Assembly: GCF_029784155.1 (NCBI RefSeq)
Contig: NC_073692.1
Coordinates: 430,757,324-430,821,323 of the forward strand
Source: Uranotaenia lowii
Taxonomy: Eukaryota > Arthropoda > Insecta > Diptera > Culicidae
Reading direction: 5' to 3'
DNA: 64,000 nucleotides
How positions within the stretch are numbered: the stretch's first letter is position 1; the number at the start of each line of letters is the position of its first letter. The notes under the pieces were generated by a model, which was not told the origin of the DNA, did no database searches, and worked only from the letters and a program-made list of their open reading frames with translations. Positions 22,392 through 33,170 of this stretch are shown piece after piece. The position numbers and the translations under genes were made by a program.

Positions 22392-22879
22392 TTAAATCAA
22401 CCATAGAAATATAATTAAATCTATCATATCTATAGTTGAACCAATTAAATTATTATAGTTGAATCTACTATACTTATTATTGAATGCACAACATCAACCA
22501 TAGGATTATAGTTGAATCGATTATGGTTATAGTTGAGTGCATAAAACCAATCATACAAATTATTGTTAAATCTATTGTACGTATTCTCTCATTTCAACTC
22601 AAATTTACTCATTTTCCCGCACAGTTGGACACAATTTAACACAATTTCTCACGTGAGTTTTCAATACGTCGTATGAAACATCTTAAGAATTCACAGAAAA
22701 CTGCTGCAAAAGCTATCAAAACAACTTTAAAACTTGTATTTCACATATAGAATATGATGTCCAGGCTACAAATATTGTAAATGGAAAGAAATTGCCACGA
22801 GTTTATGTCAGTTTTTGTATATTTTTTTTTCGTAATAAAACTCTTTGTTACATTTTATTTCATACGAAGTAATGAAAGC

Positions 22880-23290
22880 TCACGCGAGATTTCAATAATT
22901 GGCTAAAAATTTTGCGTGATCATTGGCGTATCTTCTCTCTTAATTTCAGTCTAGAGGCTATTAATTAATTGTGTTAAAAAGCCAAAAAAAAATGGGACTT
23001 GCGATAATCAAACCATTTTTAATGCACAAAACCAAGGGATTGCAGTGGAGAGAGATTTTGTTGCATTTGGAATGGTAATGATCAAAATTCCACAACTGCT
23101 TAATAAATTGTAACAATTTGCAATAATTAGCACATTTTCACTCTCTCAGATCACCGGTTTCTCTCATTTTAACTGAAACCTTCTAATTCTCTCAACAAAT
23201 TGCAACAAATTATAACAAATTCAATCATTGGCTGCAAAATTTGTTTGATCATTGACGATGATTCTCCGTTTATCTCAGTCCCCTGCACAG
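22880..23290 (+). repeat. Diverged direct repeat pair
   Basis: TCAATAATTGGCTAAAAATT with TGATCATTGGCG, near 22892-22930, recurs as TCAATCATTGGCTGCAAAAT with TGATCATTGACG near 23220-23260. CTCTCATTTYAACT words also recur. Part of an unidentified dispersed repeat. Confidence 0.45.
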
Positions 23291-23316
23291 AACCGATGAA
23301 TTATCATTAAATCATC

Positions 23317-23342
23317 AATAACGGTGCCGGCCACGTCCTAGT
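23317..23342 (-). repeat. Interspersed repeat word, partner at 10131-10158
   Basis: Reverse-complement copy of the CGTGGCCGGC-containing word inside the 8-10.5 kb insertion. Confidence 0.55.
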
Positions 23343-23454
23343 CATATTGATAGGATGGCAAAGAGAGAATGGAATGAAAGAACAATTTTGTGATTTTGCA
23401 TCGAAGTCTCCTCTGCATCATAGCAAAATGATTCTGGTGTGGAGATTTGGATTA

Positions 23455-24436
23455 CCGTAAAACGGGGGTAACATTGATCACCGGGGTAACTTTGATTAAC
23501 ATGAAATTTATTCACATAGATAATCATCAATAACTAAGTCTAAAGTTGAAATATTTCAAAACTTTTTTCTGTGTTCAAAAACCTTTAAGTAGAGCTTGGA
23601 AGAAACTTGGTTTGTTTTTGAAATTTTCAAATGTGAGAAAAAATGTAATTCAAAAATCTTGAAATATCTATTTTTCGAAGGCTCGCAAAAACACCTTTCC
23701 TGATGAAATCAAAGAGTTTAGAAGCAGCAGGGTGATTTATGAGAGAGTTCAAATTTTTCCTTAGTAAATGTATAGTTTTGGTGTAGTTTTTGTTGTATTT
23801 TGAGGTAAATTTTAGATATTAAAAAAAACAGATTTCCAAGAATAAGCCAGTCTAGGGTAAAAGGCTAAAAACCCTATTAAATGGTAGAGTTTGAAGGAAA
23901 AAATAAAACGGGGACCGTGCGAGGGCCTAGGGAATTGATTGAAGGAAAAAAAAAATTTTTTTTGTTAGTTAAAATTTTATAAGTACACCGAAATTCAGCA
24001 TTGTAGGTATATTTCAGAATTCACTGGACCAAAAGTCGCAAATTTTGTATCTTTGAGCTACAGAAAGTGTTGTGTTCAATTTTGTAGAATTTTATGTTTA
24101 ATGTTTTAACATTTGAGTTTGTTCCGAACTGCCTTAGCAATTGATTAACAGGCATTTGTAAATGTTATGAAGGTGTATTGTATTTTTTATGATCGTTAAA
24201 ACCGTCAAAATAGAGACTGATCAATGTTACCCCAAAGCATCAAATTCTAAACAAAAACGAAACTGATTTTTTAATCAAATTTAAAGTATGTAGTCTAATA
24301 AATTTCTGCAAACATGTTTTACGTTTATATCGAGTCCTGTACTGGTTTTAAAAATATGAAACATGCCACATTTCCCTTAACGGACAAAATAATCGAAAAT
24401 GTTGAAAAAAGTGATCAATCTTACCCCGTTTTACGG
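23455..24436. mobile_element. 982-bp MITE, CCGTAAAACGGGG termini, TA target site
   Basis: The terminal inverted repeats of about 26 bp begin CCGTAAAACGGGG and end in ATTGATCAC (left 23455-23481, right 24411-24436). TA dinucleotides flank both ends (23453-23454, 24437-24438), as for Tc1/mariner-type elements. The interior is AT-rich, has no transposase frame, and repeats the GGGGTAAC/GTTACCCC word near its ends. Confidence 0.75.
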
Positions 24437-26625
24437 TATCCATAACTCTGAAGAAATATAACTTAAAATATGATAACAATAACAAACAAAATACACTTTA
24501 AGGATAGATCACAAGGTTTCATAACAAGTAGAGTTAATAAAACTGAGATTTTTCGCCGAATCATTCATTCAGATATTATTGTAAGACTTCGTAAATTCTA
24601 ACAAGCAATACCGAGTGCAAAACATATGCCCCGTACTGTAGCAGCGTAATGAAAATAGAAACGGGCGCGCGGGAGCGAGTTTTTCTTTCGCAAACAGAAC
24701 AGCAAACAAAAGCAGCGAACGACGCGTGATAAAACGAAAACTGATCCAATCCAACTGATCAAACACATTGTAGTATTTAGTAGAACTATGTAGTGCAGCA
24801 TCAATTAGGCAACTCAGCCTTACTTACAGCTGCTGACGTGATTCATGAAAAAAAACTGTTTACTGAAATGAAGAAAAGGAAAATTTTCTGAAAAGAAATT
24901 ACAGATAACTTCTAGGAAGAGTGAATCAAGCGTGAATTTGTTATCAAAATGTTAGAGAGTCGAAAACAAAAGCTAAAATTTGCGTTCGTCATAAATTCAA
25001 ACTAAGCCGATTTGATGGATTGGAATGATTTGGAATGACCGGAATGGAGTGTTTTTAAAATTGACTCCTATGACTGGTTTACAAGAGAACCTAAGTGGTA
25101 GCGCTTATCGCTTATTGATCAATTCTTGTCATCTAAAGCTGTCGGTGATTCACTCAAACCGACCAATAATCGATTACAGGCCAACAGAGGTCGCCGTCAT
25201 GAAAATCGTATAGCTGGATGTTAAAATAAACCGGAAAGGTCAACTAGGTGTTAACCCGTTCACAGACTGGGAAGCGAAAGATGACCCTTTTTATAGAACT
25301 AATCCAATTTGGAGTCGCACCAAAACAGCCTATCAATTACGACTGATTTCTTTGATCAATTGACAGTAGGGTGGTGCAGCATATTGTTCTTACAGTACAA
25401 ATGTTTTTAGATCAAGATATCACTTATTTTCAACTAGGTATATTCACCCAGAACTTTCTTCAAAGTTTAGTTATATTACACTCGATAAGGATTTTAAAAA
25501 GACATACAACTACCATAACAGTAACAAAAAGTCATTCATAAAAACGCTTTAACATCCCTATCCAACGTTCGGCATTTCTAAGCCGTAGAGTGAGAAAAAC
25601 GAAAATAACCTACATAATACACGACGTGCATACTAGCTTTATCTCGTTAACTAATTTACAACGTGAAATTGTCGATTCAGCATATCGGAGCTGTTTTGCT
25701 TTTTCGAAACCGAGCAATAAACTAACTTTTTTCAATCACTATATGTACCTCAGAACACAGGATACATCCACTTACCTTGAATACAAAAATGAAGCACAGA
25801 TGATCGTCTTTTAACAGAAAAAAAGGCGCGTAAATTTGAAACTCTTTCACACAACTCAAGCTGAATAGCGACACTGTTTGGTTTTTCGACTTGTCAATCC
25901 CCCGGCAAATAGGTAGGTAGTCTATAATAAAATATGACGAGCTACATCTCACAGCATCGCATTGTTGTTATTAGTCATCATCAGCGATGAACAAGAAACA
26001 AGCGAGAGAAGCGAGAGCAGAGAACGGAATAATACGTCACAACCATTCCCTTATTATTTGAGTGATCGTCATCGAAACGGTCAAAACAAACCTCGATAGA
26101 TCATCGGAATTCGCTCAGAGGAAAAGATTAAAAGCTTCAGTTCCAATTCCAATGGTGCTGGAATCAAATGGTTTGGATTCTTGGGATGCTGAAGAATTTC
26201 TTCTGAGAAATTGAGTCGATATTTCTTTGAATTTTAGCGATTGGATTAACCCTTATAATACCGAACCGAATTAATACAAATAAAAATAGCCTCATTATAC
26301 TTGTTATTTTGTGAGCACCAGTGTTGCGTTTTAAATTTTGTTTCTAGTTTTGTTTTTATTGGTTTTTTTTTTTTGTAAACCTCTTCAAATGAATCATTTG
26401 TTTAATTTTTGACTGCAACCCCGAAATTGTTATTTAAGTTCTATGAAAAAACTTAAAAGACAAAAAAAATTGAACAGGAACACCAATTTGTCTTCACTAC
26501 TTTAAACCTTTTATAAGCACAAAAAATCTTTATCCAGCAAAACTTCAGTTTTTTGTCAATGCTTTCAGTTGAATCTATTCAAAATGTATTTTATTCAATT
26601 GTATAATCTTTAAAAAAGCTTTAAT
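24437..26625. other. Unique DNA, no gene recognised
   Basis: Short frames only. Composition is mixed, with less AT-rich patches near 24600-25350 and 25900-26200. Nothing is assigned. Confidence 0.35.
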
Positions 26626-26639
26626 AAGAAAAGACTTAT

Positions 26640-27591
26640 AAGGAAGGCTTCATAAGGAAGGCTTCATAAGGAAGGCTTCATAAGGAAGGCTTCATAAGGA
26701 AGGCTTCATAAGGAAGGCTTCATAAGGAAGGCTTCATAAGGAAGGCTTCATAAGGAAGGCTTCATAAGGAAGGCTTCATAAGGAAGGCTTCATAAGGAAG
26801 GCTTCATAAGGAAGGCTTCATAAGGAAGGCTTCATAAGGAAGGCTTCATAAGGAAGGCTTCATAAGGAAGGCTTCATAAGGAAGGCTTCATAAGGAAGGC
26901 TTCATAAGGAAGGCTTCATAAGGAAGGCTTCATAAGGAAGGCTTCATAAGGAAGGCTTCATAAGGAAGGCTTCATAAGGAAGGCTTCATAAGGAAGGCTT
27001 CATAAGGAAGGCTTCATAAGGAAGGCTTCATAAGGAAGGCTTCATAAGGAAGGCTTCATAAGGAAGGCTTCATAAGGAAGGCTTCATAAGGAAGGCTTCA
27101 TAAGGAAGGCTTCATAAGGAAGGCTTCATAAGGAAGGCTTCATAAGGAAGGCTTCATAAGGAAGGCTTCATAAGGAAGGCTTCATAAGGAAGGCTTCATA
27201 AGGAAGGCTTCATAAGGAAGGCTTCATAAGGAAGGCTTCATAAGGAAGGCTTCATAAGGAAGGCTTCATAAGGAAGGCTTCATAAGGAAGGCTTCATAAG
27301 GAAGGCTTCATAAGGAAGGCTTCATAAGGAAGGCTTCATAAGGAAGGCTTCATAAGGAAGGCTTCATAAGGAAGGCTTCATAAGGAAGGCTTCATAAGGA
27401 AGGCTTCATAAGGAAGGCTTCATAAGGAAGGCTTCATAAGGAAGGCTTCATAAGGAAGGCTTCATAAGGAAGGCTTCATAAGGAAGGCTTCATAAGGAAG
27501 GCTTCATAAGGAAGGCTTCATAAGGAAGGCTTCATAAGGAAGGCTTCATAAGGAAGGCTTCATAAGGAAGGCTTCATAAGGAAGGCTTCAT
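26640..27591 (+). repeat. 14-bp minisatellite, 68 perfect copies
   Basis: The unit AAGGAAGGCTTCAT repeats without a visible change from 26640 to 27591 (952 bp = 68 x 14). One weak unit lies before it (26626-26639) and one degenerate unit after it (27592-27605). Each unit contains GAAGGCTTC, an inverted repeat of 4-bp arms around a central G. All frames on both strands contain stops, so it is not coding. The perfect homogeneity implies very recent expansion, or an assembly-resolved array. Confidence 0.97.
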
Positions 27592-27815
27592 AAGGAAAGC
27601 TTCTCAAGTCCACAAAGGCCAGAAAATGTAAAATAATAGAAGAGACAAACTTACTGATTACGATCGATTAATATAGTGGTGCCATACCTGAAAGAAAGGA
27701 GAGAAAAGATTGTTATTTTATTTTTGTAAATAGACATGTGTCGAGATTATGTCAGATCTTAAGTCGATAAGTCATGTTTTATCACTAGGGAACAGCATTT
27801 TGGTGCCTATGTTTT

Positions 27816-28583
27816 AGTAACTGTTTTTCCTTATTTAATTTTTGGCATTTCGGCGAGTTGTGAAAATTCAAGGTAGAATATTTAGAAAGAACATGAAAGT
27901 ATTATAGGTGGAAAGATCAAAGCTAGAGCGCTTTGGGTAGAAGAAATTGAATAGTTGGTGAAAATGTGAGCAGGGCTTTTTGTTTTGTGAACAGCTTTTG
28001 AACTACTTGCGTGATTCTTTGCCGCACGCCGTTTCAATGTTGATAGGAAGCGATGAAGAAACCCATCGCATTCCTACCCACAATGGAACACGGACGGGTC
28101 GAACACATGAGATTGTGTCCGACCGGGCAAAAAATCACCCAAGCAGCGCTCACATGTGCTGTTCTATTGCTAAGCCAATTCTATCGATGCGTGCTACTTT
28201 TTAGGTACATCGGATGGTTGCTGCTTGGGTGATTTTTTGCCCGGTCGGACACAATCTCATGTGTTCGACCCGTCCGTGTTTCAATGTGGGTAGGAATGCG
28301 ATGGGTTTCTTCATCGCTTCCTATCAACATTGAAACGGCGCGCGGCAAAGAATCACGCAAGTAGTTCAAAAGCTGTTCACAAAACAAAAAGCCCTGCTCA
28401 CATTTTCACCAACTATTCAATTTCTTCTACCCAAAGCGCTCTAGCTTTGATCTTTCCACCTATAATACTTTCATGTTCTTTCTAAATATTCTACCTTGAA
28501 TTTTCACAACTCGCCGAAATGCCAAAAATTAAATAAGAATATATCCCGGCGGCGATTAAAATAAGATAACAGTAACTGTTTTT
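27816..28583 (+). mobile_element. Foldback element 1: 318-bp arms, 33-nt tail, 13-bp TSD
   Basis: The order is: direct repeat AGTAACTGTTTTT (27816-27828); left arm 27830-28147; loop 28148-28219 (72 bp); right arm 28220-28537; tail 28538-28570 (33 nt, containing CGGCGGCGATTAAA); direct repeat again (28571-28583). The arms differ at about three positions over 318 bp. Matching 68-74 codon frames on opposite strands (27980-28204 and 28181-28387) are mirror images of the arms, not genes. The outer arm end (TTTTTGGCATTTCGGCGA) is related to that of foldback element 2 at 41934. A transcript through it would form a long hairpin. Confidence 0.8.
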
Positions 28584-29325
28584 AGGACATTTTGGCGTCC
28601 TGAATTCGAATCGTTTGTTCGATTTTGTCTATCAGCTCTTATTTTAGTGATGAGGTTTGTGAAAAATTTTAATTTTACCTATTTTAAGCAAAATCGATCA
28701 TTGATACCAGATGAACCAAAAACTTTAAAAAAATACAAAAACTGATATTGAATCTATTTTTTATCCTTCATTCAATCAAGAATTTAAATTTTTCTTGGAT
28801 ATTTTATATTCAGAGAAACATCGCTTTAAAAAATTTAAATCCTACAATTTTTAAAAAAAATAAAAAGATAACATAACAACTATTATTGACACCGCTGAAG
28901 AATGTCTAAATGTATTTGTTATTGAAGATATTAAATTATTCAAGAATTTTGTTCAAACTGGCAAGCCGATTGGACTCATGGTTTAAGAAACATCTAAGTT
29001 TCAATTTGGGTTCAAATCTCTTATAAATTTTGTAAAAAATCACGTATTATGCAGATTCAAAAAAAAAAATAACAACAACTTCTATAACTTTTTTCTACAC
29101 TTACAAATCAGACTTTACTCCAATAATGATCTTTCTTGGGGGAGGAATTATCGGTACGAGATTCTATGCCGGACAGGCATTAACAAGCCTTCTGATTTCT
29201 AATTTCTAAATCCCATAAAATGTTTTTCTTGTTTCGCTTGAATGTAGTGGTCATGCATCGTTTTGCGTGGGAGCTCGAGTCTTTATGCTAGAAGTGCTTT
29301 TCCAATCAAATCATCTTTGGCATCT
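28584..29325. other. AT-rich DNA, no gene seen
   Basis: Nothing recognised. Confidence 0.4.
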
Positions 29326-29382
29326 GATTTTGTGCCGAAAATATGCTAAAAAGTGCACTTAGCATATTTTCGGCACAAAATC
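29326..29382 (+). repeat. Perfect 24-bp hairpin, 9-nt loop
   Basis: The arm 29326-29349 (GATTTTGTGCCGAAAATATG then CTAA) is followed by the loop AAAGTGCAC and its exact reverse complement at 29359-29382. Size and shape resemble a small RNA precursor or the remnant of a palindromic element; no further evidence distinguishes these. Confidence 0.8.
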
Positions 29383-29539
29383 AAGATTGGCTCGAACTTG
29401 TCTCCCACGACCAGAGATTCCAACTGTTTTCCAGAAATGTCGAGAAGATTTTGAAAAATAGTCTGGTAAAGTGTCTCTTCAATTAATAATTCGAATCATT
29501 CCCTGCCATTCTGCAACGAACATTTTGAATATACAGTTC

Positions 29540-29690
29540 TGTCAGAAAATTTATGTCGAATTTTTAAAGTCTGGAAATGTCTGGAAGAAATGACAAAAGT
29601 CTGGAAGTCTGGAAACCTAAAAAAATGTCTGGCAAAAGTCCAAAAACTCTGGAAGATCCTGAAAAAATCTGGAAGCTTGACTTCACTGCC
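29540..29690 (+). repeat. GTCTGGAA stutter repeat
   Basis: GTCTGGAAATG, GTCTGGAAGAAATG, GTCTGGAAG, GTCTGGAAACC, GTCTGGCAAAAG and related phrases recur within about 130 bases. The overlapping short frames (29577-29816 and 29590-29787) are by-products. Confidence 0.6.
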
Positions 29691-29928
29691 CACGACATCA
29701 ATACTCAATCAGTTGCAAATGCCCCCGGAGATGCTCGCTGTCACTCTTTCCGTAAATGTCATTCCAAATCTGAAAATTTTTGCCTAAAATATGTTCTATA
29801 CTGGGTGATCTTTTAGGCATAGGTCTGTGGGTTTGACATATCGAGTATTCTTGACCCCAAAGTCCCGAAAGCGAAAAATAAACCTTTTAACCCTTATCCG
29901 TCCCTGAAAGTTTTACCCGTTACAGTCT

Positions 29929-30392
29929 CTTGAGTATCAATTTGACACTCCTGACTAAAACCAATATATCTCTCTTGTTTCCCAGCCGATTCCTACTAAG
30001 TTTGAAGTTTTGGAAATCTCGGAATGTAACTCAAATATGTTTCTCAGACAAATCCGAAAAAAATATGCTTCGGCAAAAGTACTATGGATCAGCTATGGAA
30101 TGCTAAAAAAAAATTTACTTAGTGTCCAAGAAAATTGAAGTTAGAAATTATACGAAAATATAAGGAATATATCCTTATATTTTTTGATTTTTTTCAAAAT
30201 CATGACCACAAAGATGTAAAACGGTGATGTAAAAAACGAAAACGGAAAACTGAAGTGATGTAGGTGAATATTGTCTGAGAAACATATCTGAGTCACATTA
30301 CGCGGTTTCCAAAACTATAAATTTTGTAAAAATCGGTTGGGAAACAAGTGAGGTATAGTTGTTTTAAACGAGGAGTGTCAAATTGACACTCA
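29929..30392. repeat. Inverted repeat with AATTTGACACTC ends
   Basis: The left part (29929-30052) carries TTGAGTATCAATTTGACACT, CTTGTTTCCCAGCCGATT, TTTGGAAA and ATATGTTTCTCAGACAA. The right part (30275-30392) has the same words reversed and complemented, ending in GAGTGTCAAATTGACACTC. A further GTGTCATATTGACACTCAAG lies at 30554-30573. Probably a foldback-type MITE; exact ends are not resolved. Confidence 0.6.
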
Positions 30393-30599
30393 AGGTCTGA
30401 TTAGGGAGTTTTTTTCCTGGGCCTTCAGGGTGCGTCCATAAAAAAAGTTATGATGCAAAGTTAAAGATTTCAAGAAATCATTGAGGGTCCCCGAAGGAAT
30501 TGTTTTATTTGGATGCGTCTTAATAAGAATACAAGCCGCCAAATTTCCAATAGTGTCATATTGACACTCAAGAGCGAATCAACAGATGACAATGGTCGA

Positions 30600-32620
30600 T
30601 TCTTTAAGCTCCAAGCCTGCTGAAGCTGTGAATCCATCTGAAACTTAGTGTTCCGTTGTGCACGACTTCAGTACATCACATAGGATCCAATAATGATTGG
30701 TTAAAAACATTGGTCTTGAAGCTACACTTAAAAAACCCCACAAGGTTTTTTGGGGATTTATATTTTTTGCTGTAGAATTATTGTGATGGCTCTCCTTGAG
30801 CAATCGATGGTAGTAAAGTGTAATAAGTAATTAGTTAAAAATTAAGCGTTGATGAAGAAAAACCTTGTGAAGAGTTTTGGTTTCAAACATCGTCGAATTA
30901 ATGTTCCACTTGCTGAAAAAATGTATGGAAGTCGAAGAGGGTATTTGAGCAAATCTTGTATTTTTTCCGAGCCTGGTAGCCGAAATTCCAAAGAAAGTAA
31001 TAGTTGTTTAGTTGATTCGATTTGATACTATATAAGAAAGTTCAAACAAATTTTAAGTCCGGGAACTTTATTGTCACTCTGTAAGTCATTTACACAAATT
31101 CTAATTATCATTCCAAAAAAGTATTTGAGTTCAGTTTATGAAATTCCAATGATTACTGTCAGCTCACCTTTAGAAGAAGAGTATGAAGATATTTTTAACA
31201 AAGAATTAAAGAATACAACTACATATGTACATTTGAAAATAATTGTTTGGTATTCATTTTGAAAAAAACATTCAATATCTTGACTTTGTGCATTAAAAAG
31301 CCAACGACCAATCACATGTTGCCATCATGTGGTTCCGCCCAATTAAACCTTTACCACGAAACAGGCAGTGTCCTGCTCACAGATTTGTTTCCGAATGCAT
31401 TATCCGTACACATGAGTAAAGACGAACCTTCAATATCGCCTTCCTCGGGTCACGTGACGTCATCGATGTTTCTTCATTCATTGCCGTCAGTAGTGGAAGA
31501 AGAAAAGCCGGCAATATGTTGTAAGACAGTCACTTCACTCCGCTTCGGCTAACTGAGGACAAAACATCGCTATCGTTGCAAAGCCAAATCTGAATGCCAC
31601 GGTGATGACTGTTACAAATTATGAATAAGCACACACTCGAACGAATGGAAGTCGAATGGAAATACATCTGACACTCTCTATGACGACAGCGCACGATTTG
31701 GAAGCGATTCAGGGTATAGGTATCATCATCTGGTCGTCATAACAATGAATCGTGCTTAACAGTTTAGGACGAGCGGGTGGTTAGAGGCAATAATGGTGCA
31801 AACAAAAACATATCCCACCCAAGCCACCACGATCCAAACTGCTGACTCGACGAAAGATACCGATAATGAGTTTGAGTTTCATGGATTTGACACTCAGTGC
31901 TGTTCTCAAGTCTTCTTCGACGTTACGCTGCTGTAACTTCTCCACAGGGAGTGCTGCCTGGCTGCATCATCGGTCTATGAGTCACGATACACCTTGATAC
32001 CTGAGAGGCATTCGAACAAATTCAATTTGCGCACATCTTCTAAATTGAATTTATGAATTTTCATTTCATTTTTTTAGAGTAAGAATCATTCGAAAAGTTC
32101 CACTTCAATTTTTAATGTTTTTGTACTGGAAAAATCATGTCTAGCTCATAAATCCAGTAGGTATATAAATAGAATTGCCGGATCTATCAAGAAAATCACA
32201 TTTATAAGTTTCGAAGTGCGTGTCAGGTGAAATATTTTAAATGTAGGTACACGATTCTTTTGTACAAGTCTGTTTAGGTATTTGCGTGTTTTATATTCTC
32301 TCTTTTCATTCGTTCCCCTAATGTTTTTCTTCGTAGTCGAATTTCGTTACTCACGCTGGGTGGCATAATTCTTTATTATGGAGCTGCGAGTTATGTTTCT
32401 GTTGATCACCTATTTTATACTGGCCGAAAGCGGATATTAGAATGTTGCAAAATCTGAGTCGTCCACATAAGATTTGAATGACACTTGAAGCGCCGCGACA
32501 GACTTTCATCTCTTTAGAAAATTATGTTCAGAATTCCCAAACGTGAACACGTGACGTTCACGTGTTTCGAAAGCCTCACATAAAAACCCAAACAAACTTT
32601 AATATTTTTTTATCATAATA
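30600..32620. other. Unique DNA, partly GC-richer, no gene recognised
   Basis: A 101-codon frame at 31247-31552 has no recognisable domain. The less AT-rich block at about 31290-31990 contains a dense cluster of palindromic sites (see 31449-31467). Confidence 0.3.
31449..31467. promoter_or_regulatory. Overlapping CACGTG, TGACGTCA and ATCGAT palindromes
   Basis: Within 19 bases are GTCACGTGAC (E-box core), TGACGTCA (a full CRE) and ATCGAT, overlapping one another. In animals these are binding sites for bHLH, CREB/ATF and ATCGAT-binding factors respectively. Function here is inferred only from the motifs. Confidence 0.3.
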
Positions 32621-32624
32621 TATT

Positions 32625-33170
32625 GTGAGAATAAAATCTAATGCGCGTCTGTTAGATCTGTTATTCTCTAGCGACCCTACTCTACCGCAACAACTCTTAC
32701 GTGAAGATGATTGGCACACAATTTGGACACCAGTGCGCTTGACGTGGATTCAGCGATTGAAGATTTTTAATCTCATATCAAGGCTGCTAAATGTCAGTCA
32801 ATTTCATTCGATCCTGATCAGCAAAAGAATAACATAGTTGTCTACGAATTGAATGACCAAGCATCAAACTCCGTCAGACTGCAAGTTAGCAATTCTCTGG
32901 CAAATATCACGCAAGTAGATGCAATCTACGTGGACTTCGTAAAGGTTTTCGATCGGTTACTCTAAAAGCTTCTGATTAATAAATTGGACAAAATGGGATT
33001 CCCTACTTGGCTGGTAAAATCGCTTGAGTCATATGTTCAAGGCAGAACTGCTTTCATCAGATAAGATTACATCAAATCTCAAAACATCATGGTTCCATCC
33101 TGAGTTCCTCAAGGGAGTCATCTGGGTCCACTTCTGTTAAATTTATTCATGAAGGACTGCCTGTCACTAC
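32625..33170 (+). pseudogene. Jockey/I-type non-LTR reverse transcriptase relic
   Basis: The segment 32625-32837 reads as the end of an endonuclease domain (ARLLDLLFSSDP). In one frame from about 32895, QVDAIYVDFVKVFDRL, KLLINKLDKMGFPTWLVKSL, ESYVQGRTAFI and VPQGSHLGPLLLNLF follow in the order seen in jockey- and I-like reverse transcriptases (motif A, the helix after it, then the VPQGS motif B). TAA or TGA stops interrupt it at about 32966, 33062 and 33101. The linking region between endonuclease and RT is largely missing, and the FADD box is lost. It is a dead, internally deleted fragment unrelated to the RTE copy at 19.1 kb. Confidence 0.8.

Larger units (their letters stand above)
18576..22623. 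mobile_element. Inverted-repeat element split by an RTE insertion
   Basis: The left part (18576-19086) carries several imperfect copies of TTCAACTRTAAATATRATAG plus ATTCAACTAC. The right part (22395-22600) carries the same words on the opposite strand (ATAGTTGAATCTACTATA and relatives). The possible ends, TGCACGGAGAAAA on the left and TGTGCGGGAAAAT read inward from the right, match at 10 of 13 bases. It therefore looks like a roughly 0.85-kb non-autonomous element with long subterminal inverted repeats. It was opened first or second by the RTE element at 19100-22063, and also hit by the small MITE at 22220-22391. No transposase is seen. Confidence 0.55.

Noticed and set aside
26640..27591. 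CRISPR-like or coding repeat array
   Set aside because: Units are contiguous with no spacers, 14 bp is too short, the DNA is eukaryotic, and every frame has stops.
27980..28387. Two similar 68-74 aa proteins on opposite strands
   Set aside because: They are the same sequence read from the two arms of the inverted repeat; no family motif.
27830..28537. Hammerhead core in foldback element 1 (and in element 2)
   Set aside because: I looked for CTGANGA with a downstream GAAA in both arms and loops and did not find it, so the ribozyme claim is limited to element 3.
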